Shown here piece by piece: positions 8,135 through 14,219 of a DNA stretch of 14,986 bases (position 1 is the first letter of the stretch; each line of letters starts with the position of its first letter). Source of the stretch: a bacterium (GTDB lineage Bacteria; JAJRZV01). The stretch spans positions 1-14,986 of the forward strand of contig JAJRZV010000087.1 of assembly GCA_024275095.1 (NCBI GenBank), given 5' to 3'. The position numbers were made by a program, and so were the translations under genes. The notes under the pieces are model-generated. The model ran no database searches and was not told the origin of the DNA. It saw only the letters and a list, made by a program, of their open reading frames with translations.

Positions 8135-9012
8135 AGGTGAGCAGATGGAAAAAGATCCGCGTGGGAGTGCTTGTAACCCTGGCTTCGATAATTGTTCTGG
8201 TATTTATCATGTTGATAGACGAGAGAGGGGGGATTTTTGCATCCTACAGCCGGGTGAAGGCTTATTTTAAAACGGTTTCCGGGTTGCGTGTGGGAGCCAT
8301 CGTGTACCTTCTGGGTGTGGACGTGGGCGAGGTCAACCGTATCTTTTATGAAGGTGAAGGCGTTGTGGTGGAAATGGACATTTTATCGAAGGTGCTTGAC
8401 AGGATTCCTTCCGACTCAGTGGCACTTATAAAAACGCAGGGCCTTCTCGGCGATAAAATGATTGAGATTCGACCAGGCACCTCTTCCACTCCGATACAGG
8501 AAGGGGGGGTGCTGCGGGGTGAGTCAGAGGGAGAGATATACGAAAACGTCGCCCGGGCAGGTGTGGTGGTCCGCAAAGCGGCACGGATTGTTGAGGAACT
8601 GGAAGAAATTCTTAGAGAGATAAGGTTGGGCAAGGGCTCTATCGGGAAATTCTTCAAGGATGATACGCTTTACGAAAACGTGAATAAAACAGCCTCCAAT
8701 CTCAACATGCTTGTTGTGCATCTTTCCAAAACCAGTGAGCGCCTTCAGGAATTTATAGACTCGGTTAACGAACAACTGGTGCAAAAGGGCACGTTTAAAA
8801 AACTTTCTGATACTGCAGCGCAGTTGAATCTTGCCGTTTCGGATTTGAGGTCCATCATTCTTTCGTTGAAGGAAGGGAGGGGTACGGCGGGAAAAGTGAT
8901 CAAAGATGAAGAGTTTTACAATTCTCTTACGTCGGTGGTGAAGGAACTGAAAATTCTCATTAACGACATTAAGGAAAATCCTTCTCGATACATGAGCATA
9001 AAGATCTTTTGA
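8131..9012 (+). CDS. mlaD: MlaD-family MCE substrate-binding protein
   Basis: This 293-residue membrane-anchored MCE protein has one N-terminal transmembrane helix (about 10-29) and an MCE domain (about 38-117) with the hallmark GLLGDKMIEI (104-113). It is longer than the roughly 180-residue E. coli MlaD. The extra C-terminal region is a largely helical periplasmic tail with two matching motifs, KGSIGKFFKDDTLYENV (168-184) and RGTAGKVIKDEEFYNSL (250-266), and a shorter related KGTFKKLSDTA between them. MCE proteins assemble into hexameric rings that hold lipid over the MlaE permease. The GTG start overlaps the mlaF stop and is preceded by GGGAGGCGGGA. mlaB, mlaC and mlaA homologues are not in the window. 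Confidence 0.93.
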   Translation: MKVSRWKKIRVGVLVTLASIIVLVFIMLIDERGGIFASYSRVKAYFKTVSGLRVGAIVYLLGVDVGEVNRIFYEGEGVVVEMDILSKVLDRIPSDSVALIKTQGLLGDKMIEIRPGTSSTPIQEGGVLRGESEGEIYENVARAGVVVRKAARIVEELEEILREIRLGKGSIGKFFKDDTLYENVNKTASNLNMLVVHLSKTSERLQEFIDSVNEQLVQKGTFKKLSDTAAQLNLAVSDLRSIILSLKEGRGTAGKVIKDEEFYNSLTSVVKELKILINDIKENPSRYMSIKIF

Positions 9013-9022
9013 GATGGTTGAT

Positions 9023-10393
9023 ATGAAGCGTGCATTGTTGAGTGTGACCTGGATTGTTCTGGTTGTATTTGCTACAGGATGCTCTCGAAAGGTGAAAATT
9101 GTGGAATTCGTTGATTATCAATGCCCCTCGTGCAAGAGAGCGGCTGTTCACATTAAAAAATTAAAAAAAGAGTTTGGCAGAAAACTTGTCGTTGAGGTTA
9201 AAAATTTACCGGTTAAACATTTGCATCCCTACGCTGTCATCGCGGCGAAAGCTGCTGAGTGTGCACGCAAACAGCACAAGTTCTGGCCCATGTATTTCAA
9301 GCTGTTTGAAAAGTCCCCTGTTCTTTCCAGAGAGGACATTCTCAGTTATGCGGTGGAGCTGGACCTGAATATAGATAGGTTTATTCCATGTCTTGACAGC
9401 AGAGAAACAAGCAGGATTGTTCAGGAGCACCTTACAGAGGCAAGAAAGCTCAAGCTCACGGGAACACCCTCTTTTGTCATAGAGGGAGAGGTGCTTACAG
9501 GAGTGCCTTCATATGAGACGTTAAGGACGATTGTGAAAAGACTTATCAGTGGCCACCGCTTTAAGCATTCAACCGTAAAAATCACGGTGGTTAACGATGA
9601 AAAATGCCCTACCTGCGGAACAACCCGATATGTTGCGGAGCTGAAAAAGATTTTCTTTAACAATGAAGTAAGAACGCTGAGCGTATACTCCCCGGAGGGG
9701 AAAAAATTAAAGAAGGACTACGGCATTCAATGGCTTCCGGGAATAGTCATTACCGGAGAGCCGGAAGAATATGCAAACTTCTATGTGATGTATCCACTGC
9801 GTCTTGTGAAGGTTAAGGGAGCATATGTGGTAAACCCTGCTTTTTATCAAATTGGCTATTCAGACGAAATACCGTCTCAGGATCCGTTGATGACGTATGG
9901 TTCACCGGGGAAGGCGCTTGTCAGGATGGTTCCCTATACATCGTTTGGACCGGGATGTAGAGGGTGTGCAGAGGCTGCCAAGTACATTCAATCCATTGTG
10001 GAGCAGTTCCAGGGCAGGGTTTCCGTAACTTATAAATTCCTCGTCATCAATAACGATGATCCTGCTTATGAGGCGGCGCTGGCAGTATTGTGTGCGGCAG
10101 AGCAGGGGGGCATGGCAAGAATGATGAAAATAATTTACACACGCGGGTTTACACGTGATTACAGGGCCTTTGCTCAGGCCGCCGGAGTTAAAAACCTCAG
10201 AAAGTTTACAGAATGTATTTCCGAGCGTCGTTATAAGAACAAAATTGCAGAAGCTGTGCGTGAAGCGGTAAGACTGTGGGTGCCGTTTGCCCCCTATACC
10301 TTCATAGATCACTACCGCTTCCCGGATATACCTAATCCCAAATGGTTGAAAGGTCTTCTGTCAGACCTGGTCGCTCTGGCTGCGCGGCGCTGA
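9023..10393 (+). CDS. Triple-thioredoxin-fold lipoprotein (DsbA-like N-terminal domain)
   Basis: From ATG 9023 (preferred over ATG 9014, because it opens directly with MKRALL) the protein is 456 residues. Its signal peptide ends in FATGC, giving probable lipidated Cys20, although Ala at -3 is not the best lipobox residue. Module 1 (about 22-175) is DsbA-like: FVDYQCPSC (C34-C37) and cis-Pro149 in GTPSF. Module 2 (about 188-275) carries CPTC (195-198) and a WLPGIVI segment that could hold a cis-Pro. Module 3 (about 300-450) carries CRGC (312-315) and APYTFID near the end. I infer a periplasmic thiol:disulfide protein or multi-module redox relay. It lies 10 nt after mlaD and overlaps the following transporter gene. 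The oxidising or reducing partner (DsbB/VKOR or DsbD type) is not visible here. Confidence 0.8.
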   Translation: MKRALLSVTWIVLVVFATGCSRKVKIVEFVDYQCPSCKRAAVHIKKLKKEFGRKLVVEVKNLPVKHLHPYAVIAAKAAECARKQHKFWPMYFKLFEKSPVLSREDILSYAVELDLNIDRFIPCLDSRETSRIVQEHLTEARKLKLTGTPSFVIEGEVLTGVPSYETLRTIVKRLISGHRFKHSTVKITVVNDEKCPTCGTTRYVAELKKIFFNNEVRTLSVYSPEGKKLKKDYGIQWLPGIVITGEPEEYANFYVMYPLRLVKVKGAYVVNPAFYQIGYSDEIPSQDPLMTYGSPGKALVRMVPYTSFGPGCRGCAEAAKYIQSIVEQFQGRVSVTYKFLVINNDDPAYEAALAVLCAAEQGGMARMMKIIYTRGFTRDYRAFAQAAGVKNLRKFTECISERRYKNKIAEAVREAVRLWVPFAPYTFIDHYRFPDIPNPKWLKGLLSDLVALAARR

Positions 10394-11943
10394 AGAGGGT
10401 ACTGAACCTTCTGGCAGTTGCTGCAGTTGCTGCGTGTGGAAGCGCCTGCGAAACAACACCCCATGAGCAGGTTTTGCGCTTACCCATCGCCAGTGAACCA
10501 CCTACCCTTGACTGGAATGTTGCCACTGACAATGTCAGTTTACGCGTTCTCACCCAGATTATGGAAGGTCTCACCTTTATTGATGCTCATGGCCAGGTGC
10601 GCCCGGCTCTTGCTGAAAGATGGGTTTACCAACCTGAAGTCCCTTCCTATATTTTCGTTTTGAAGAAGGGGGTTGTCTGGTCTGACGGAGTCCCTCTCAC
10701 AAGTGCTCATTTCGTGGAATCCATTAAACGCCTTTTAAGTCCTGAAACAGGCTCGCAATACGCGTACTTTGTTTTCGATATAAACGGGGCCAGGTGTTTC
10801 AACGAAGGCAGGTGTCCCTGGTCTCAAGTGGGTGTTAAGGCTCTGGATAAAAGAACTGTTCAGTTCATTTTAGAAAAACCGGCGGTTTATTTCCCCTACA
10901 TTGTATCTTTCATGGTGACCTATCCCATAAGACCAGATGTTTTGGAGGCTCGCGGGGAAAAAGCATTTGAACCTCCTTTTCCTGTGGTAGGCCCCTATGT
11001 GCCCCTCGAATGGCGTCACCATTATAAAATCGTGCTTGCAACCAACCCGCGGTACCACGGCCGAAAGCCGTTTGTTCCTCGTGTTGAAATGTATGTGGTG
11101 GAAGAGCCTCTTACAGCACTTCTCCTTTTTGAGACAGGCGACCTTGACATGGCACCACTTTTTCCACTGGCTTACAGGCGTTACAGAACTGATCCACGAT
11201 TTCGTGATGTTACGGTGTTTAGAGGCTATTACTACGGTTTTCATATTACTCAGGAGCCTGTGAACCACGTGGAGCTGAGACGCGCCCTTGCCATGGCAAT
11301 AAATAGAGAAGCTGTGGCTGAGGCACTGAGAGGCATTGCCACTCCTGCTTCTTCGTGGATACCCCCTGGAATGTCTGGATACAATCCCCGGGTTGGACTC
11401 AGGTTTGATCCTGAGGAAGCGAGAAAATGGCTTGAAAAATATTACAAAGAGACGGGCCGGAACTCTGTCGAACTTACCATTTACTTCAACGCGTCGCCAG
11501 AGAACCAGGTGGTGGCAGAGAATGTACAGGAGCAGTGGAAGAAAAATCTAAATATCAATGTAAATCTTGAAATGATGGAGTGGAATGCGTACCTTCAGAT
11601 GCTTGATGAGAATCCACCTGCTGTTTTTCGGCTGGGCTGGGGAGCCGATTTCCCGGACCCGCATAATTTTATGGAAATTTTTACCTCCTGGAGCGGTAAT
11701 AATCACACTGGATGGCACTCGTCTCTTTATGACAGGCTGATCATAGAAGCATCGCAGGAGAGAGATTCAAAGCGCCGTTTTGAACTCTATACCAGGGCTC
11801 AGCCACTTCTGCTTGAAGAGGATGTGGTGATTGTTCCCTTGTTTTTTTCACGGGCCACTTATCTTACGAACCCGCATTTTCGGAACCTGGAAATCACCCC
11901 GATGGATATTCTCTATGTCAAAGATGTAGTACCGGAGGATTAA
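10342..11943 (+). CDS. Peptide-type ABC transporter substrate-binding lipoprotein (SBP family 5)
   Basis: This protein captures a peptide or similar solute in the periplasm for the OppB/OppC permeases that follow. It has the SBP_bac_5 opening (LRLPIASEPPTLDWNVATD), then QIMEGLTF, ALAERW, FVLKKGVVWSDG, RRALAMAINRE and WGADFPDP. The full length of 533 residues is usual for the family. A lipobox VAAC puts lipidated Cys at residue 32 from ATG 10342. The start is uncertain. ATG 10342 lies 52 nt inside the previous gene without a Shine-Dalgarno. A CTG at 10390 forms CTGA with the previous stop and would give a standard 16-residue lipoprotein signal sequence (KRVLNLLAVAAVAAC after the start). Substrate specificity cannot be told; dipeptide, oligopeptide, glutathione and nickel binders all share this fold. 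Confidence 0.9.
   Translation: MVERSSVRPGRSGCAALKRVLNLLAVAAVAACGSACETTPHEQVLRLPIASEPPTLDWNVATDNVSLRVLTQIMEGLTFIDAHGQVRPALAERWVYQPEVPSYIFVLKKGVVWSDGVPLTSAHFVESIKRLLSPETGSQYAYFVFDINGARCFNEGRCPWSQVGVKALDKRTVQFILEKPAVYFPYIVSFMVTYPIRPDVLEARGEKAFEPPFPVVGPYVPLEWRHHYKIVLATNPRYHGRKPFVPRVEMYVVEEPLTALLLFETGDLDMAPLFPLAYRRYRTDPRFRDVTVFRGYYYGFHITQEPVNHVELRRALAMAINREAVAEALRGIATPASSWIPPGMSGYNPRVGLRFDPEEARKWLEKYYKETGRNSVELTIYFNASPENQVVAENVQEQWKKNLNINVNLEMMEWNAYLQMLDENPPAVFRLGWGADFPDPHNFMEIFTSWSGNNHTGWHSSLYDRLIIEASQERDSKRRFELYTRAQPLLLEEDVVIVPLFFSRATYLTNPHFRNLEITPMDILYVKDVVPED
11934..11938 (+). promoter_or_regulatory. Ribosome binding site of oppB-like gene
   Basis: GGAGG lies 4 nt before ATG 11943, inside the last codons of the binding-protein gene. 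It supports the TAATG overlap start of the permease, where stop and start share one A. Confidence 0.75.
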
Positions 11944-12863
11944 TGCTCAGGCGGTTGTTTAACAGACTTGTTCTCGGGATTTTTATTGTATTTGCTGTGG
12001 AGAGTGCCACGTTTGTGCTCATGCACGCGGTTCCCGGGGGTCCGTTCTATTCCGAAAAAGCTCTTCCTGAACAGGTAAGGCAAAACATCATGGAGAAGTA
12101 CGGACTTGACCAGCCTTTATACGCGCAGTATCTGCGTTATCTTTCCATGACGATGCGTTTTGATTTTGGGCCCTCTCTGAAGTATCGAAGCCGATCAGTA
12201 CGCGACATTATCGCGTCCAGTTTTCCCACATCACTGGCTCTGGGGGGAATGGCTCTTTTACTCGCGGTTGTTATCGGGCTTCCCCTTGGTACCATTGCCT
12301 CTCTCTATCGTGGAAGAGCCGCAGGCCGTGCGGCAGATACGGCCGCTGCTTATGGTATCTCTTTGCCCAGTTTTATTATTGCTATCGTTCTCATCTACGT
12401 TGTCTCCTATCTGGCTCGTTTGCTGCCTCCTGCCCTGTGGGAGTCACCTTTTCATGTTGTGCTTCCTGTTCTTTCTCTTGCCATACCAACCTCTTCTGTG
12501 ATTGCACGGCTGGTAAAAGAAGGTGTTGTAGAAAATCTGGGCAGATCGTTTTTGGTGGCAGCACGTGCAAGGGGTGCTGCAGGAATGCGATTTGTTTTGC
12601 ACGTGTTACGTCCATCAATGGCTTCGCTTCTCGGAATTTTCGGGCCCATCATCGCAATGCTTATCACCGGTTCATTCGTGGTTGAACAGGTTTTCGCCAT
12701 TCCGGGACTGGGACGCTATTTCGTTCTCAGTGTGATGAACAGGGATTATCCACTGATAATGGGTGTCACAGTATTTTACTGTGTGGTACTTGTTGCAGCC
12801 AATATTGTCTCGGATATATTTTTCTCGTTTCTTGACCCTCGCTCGAGAGAGCAGGCCTTATGA
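11943..12863 (+). CDS. oppB: OppB/DppB-type peptide ABC transporter permease
   Basis: This 306-residue inner-membrane permease has about six hydrophobic segments and the usual OppB/DppB features: an N-terminal RRLFNRLVLG helix, HAVPGGPF, EKYGLDQPLYAQYLRYL, the ATPase-coupling EAA loop (AARARGAAGMRFVLHVLRPS, about 206-225) and the conserved VEQVFAIPGLGRYF near the end. It forms the translocation pore together with the product of the next gene. The start overlaps the preceding stop by 1 nt and its own stop overlaps the next start (ATGA). The symbol is given at family level; dppB or gsiC would fit as well. Confidence 0.92.
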   Translation: MLRRLFNRLVLGIFIVFAVESATFVLMHAVPGGPFYSEKALPEQVRQNIMEKYGLDQPLYAQYLRYLSMTMRFDFGPSLKYRSRSVRDIIASSFPTSLALGGMALLLAVVIGLPLGTIASLYRGRAAGRAADTAAAYGISLPSFIIAIVLIYVVSYLARLLPPALWESPFHVVLPVLSLAIPTSSVIARLVKEGVVENLGRSFLVAARARGAAGMRFVLHVLRPSMASLLGIFGPIIAMLITGSFVVEQVFAIPGLGRYFVLSVMNRDYPLIMGVTVFYCVVLVAANIVSDIFFSFLDPRSREQAL

Positions 12864-13672
12864 AAGGGTTGAGCATGAGAATGAGCGTGATAATCCTTTC
12901 AATCATTATTCTGTCCGCTGTTGCAGCTCCCTACATAGCACCATATTCACCTGAGGCTCAGGATATTGCTCACGCCCTGGAAGGCCCTTCAACAGCTCAC
13001 CCTCTCGGGACCGATGAACTTGGACGTGATGTGTTGTCCCGCCTGATATACGGCGCACGTATTACGCTGAGCGTAGCATTTTTTTCATCTCTCCTGGCGG
13101 TGTTTGCGGGTACACTGGTAGGACTCGCCGCGGGTCTGGGAGGACGTGCCGTTGACAATGCAGTAATGCGCATAGTGGATTTCTTTTATTCTATTCCTGA
13201 CCTTTTGCTCATTGTGCTCATTACTGTGATGGCAGGTCGGTCAGTGGGGTCCATTATTTTTGCGATCGGTGTGACTTCATGGGCCTCGGTTTCCCGGATG
13301 GTAAGGAATGAGGTGATTTCATTGAAGACTGCTGATTTTTTTGCAGCAGCCAGGGCAGAAGGTCAATCTCTCGTCAGAACGGTGTTTTTTCACATTGTTC
13401 CCAACCTGGCAGGTGTTATTCTTGTGGTGCTTTCTCTTCGTGTACCTGCTGCTGTTATTGCAGAATCTTCACTCTCTTTTCTGGGGCTTGGACTCAATCC
13501 ACCTGCTGCTTCGTGGGGGGTACTGTGTCAGTCGGGTTTCCGCGGGATGGCTTTCTACCCTCACCTTATATTTCCACCGGCTGTGGCCATATTCATGACA
13601 GTGTATTTATTTAACATACTTGCCGACCTTTTTTCCGAGCAGGTAAAACCCTGGAGTACGTCCAGAAGTTAA
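12860..13672 (+). CDS. oppC: OppC/DppC-type peptide ABC transporter permease
   Basis: This 270-residue second permease subunit has the family signature HPLGTDELGRDVLSRLIYGA (47-66), the EAA loop AAARAEGQSLVRTVFFHIVP (162-181) and the closing ESSLSFLGLGLNPPAASWG. It is slightly short because the N-terminal cytoplasmic part before the first helix is only about 8 residues. The start is the ATGA overlap with the oppB-like gene; ATG 12875 is a possible later start. It is the last plus-strand gene: its TAA overlaps the end of the convergent arsR gene by 4 nt. No oppD/oppF ATPase genes follow, so energy must come from ATPases encoded elsewhere. Confidence 0.92.
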   Translation: MKGLSMRMSVIILSIIILSAVAAPYIAPYSPEAQDIAHALEGPSTAHPLGTDELGRDVLSRLIYGARITLSVAFFSSLLAVFAGTLVGLAAGLGGRAVDNAVMRIVDFFYSIPDLLLIVLITVMAGRSVGSIIFAIGVTSWASVSRMVRNEVISLKTADFFAAARAEGQSLVRTVFFHIVPNLAGVILVVLSLRVPAAVIAESSLSFLGLGLNPPAASWGVLCQSGFRGMAFYPHLIFPPAVAIFMTVYLFNILADLFSEQVKPWSTSRS

Positions 13673-14055
13673 GAATCCGTAGATGCACGTTGCAGGTCAT
13701 CTTTGAGGGCACGGCGTAGAATGGTCTGCACAATGGAGAACGCTTCTTTGATTTCCGGGTAACGCAGCGAATAAATAACCCTGTTACCTTCCTTCCGCCG
13801 GGTTAAAATTCCTTTGTCCGTAAGCACTTTCAAGTGCTGTGATACGTTAGGAAGAGATGTCCCCAGCATTTCCGCCAGTTCACCCACAGTCATTTCATGT
13901 TGTGAAAGGCAGTCAATAATCATCAAGCGTTTGGGATGGTCAATAGAGCGACAAAACTCAGCCTGGAGATAGTAAATATCAGGAATCTTGCTCACAATCT
14001 CAAGTATAAATTTTGACACATTCTTTGGCAATACTTTTGGTTCAGAAAAACGCAA
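13669..14055 (-). CDS. ArsR/SmtB-family transcriptional regulator
   Basis: This 128-residue winged-helix repressor has a recognition region at about 56-78 (VGELAEMLGTSLPNVSQHL) and a wing at 84-97 (TRRKEGNRVIYSL). The classic ELCVCDL metal-binding motif is absent, because the equivalent helix reads ELAEML. Its only Cys, C35 and C49, lie near the dimer and first helices, so a thiol-based or non-metal signal is possible but unproven. I recall similar ArsR proteins in sulfur-metabolising anaerobes. The most upstream start is TTG 14055, with no Shine-Dalgarno; GTG at residue 13 is an alternative. An inverted repeat and -10-like box lie upstream. Its 3' end overlaps the oppC-like gene tail to tail. 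Its targets are unknown. Confidence 0.88.
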   Translation of the reverse strand: MRFSEPKVLPKNVSKFILEIVSKIPDIYYLQAEFCRSIDHPKRLMIIDCLSQHEMTVGELAEMLGTSLPNVSQHLKVLTDKGILTRRKEGNRVIYSLRYPEIKEAFSIVQTILRRALKDDLQRASTDS

Positions 14056-14080
14056 AAAACAACACGATTAGTAAAGTGTT

Positions 14081-14109
14081 TTTATAGAGGGAATGATTAC
14101 GAATAAAAA
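14081..14109 (-). promoter_or_regulatory. Candidate arsR promoter
   Basis: On the minus strand a TATAAA (14081-14086) resembles a -10 box. Seventeen nt upstream is TTTTTA (14104-14109), a weak -35 matching TTGACA at three positions. Transcription would start near 14074, about 18 nt before the TTG start. The -35 touches the inverted repeat at 14108-14126, the arrangement expected for autorepression. Confidence 0.4.
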
Positions 14110-14126
14110 TCAAATTTATTTTGATT
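14108..14126. promoter_or_regulatory. Candidate ArsR operator (perfect 7-5-7 inverted repeat)
   Basis: AATCAAA-tttat-TTTGATT is a perfect dyad with 7-bp arms and a 5-bp centre, located about 55 nt upstream of the arsR start and abutting the candidate -35. ArsR dimers bind AT-rich dyads in this kind of position. The assignment is inferred from sequence and location only. In this AT-rich gap some chance dyads are expected. Confidence 0.45.
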
Positions 14127-14219
14127 GTGTGATTCAGTTTCCCTGTGTGTTAAAATGTAGTGTATGGAACGATTTTACAACAATTTATAAGGGTATATAA
14201 GGTGGTGTCTTTGAAGTTT

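Larger units (their letters stand above)
14056..14219. other. AT-rich intergenic region between arsR and activase genes
   Basis: This 164-bp gap is the only real non-coding stretch in the window. It holds the candidate arsR promoter and operator (14081-14126) and, near the activase stop, two TATAAGG copies exactly 10 nt apart (14186-14192 and 14196-14202, plus-strand reading). I see no GC-rich hairpin with a T-tract, so no intrinsic terminator for the activase transcript is evident. Confidence 0.7.

Noticed and set aside
13640-13700. Bidirectional terminator between the oppC-like gene and arsR
   Set aside because: The two genes overlap tail to tail by 4 nt and I found no stem-loop with T-tract on either strand there.
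14061-14080. AACAC/GTGTT inverted repeat in the arsR leader as a second operator
   Set aside because: The arms are 5 bp with a 10-nt centre in AT-rich DNA, too weak to separate from chance.
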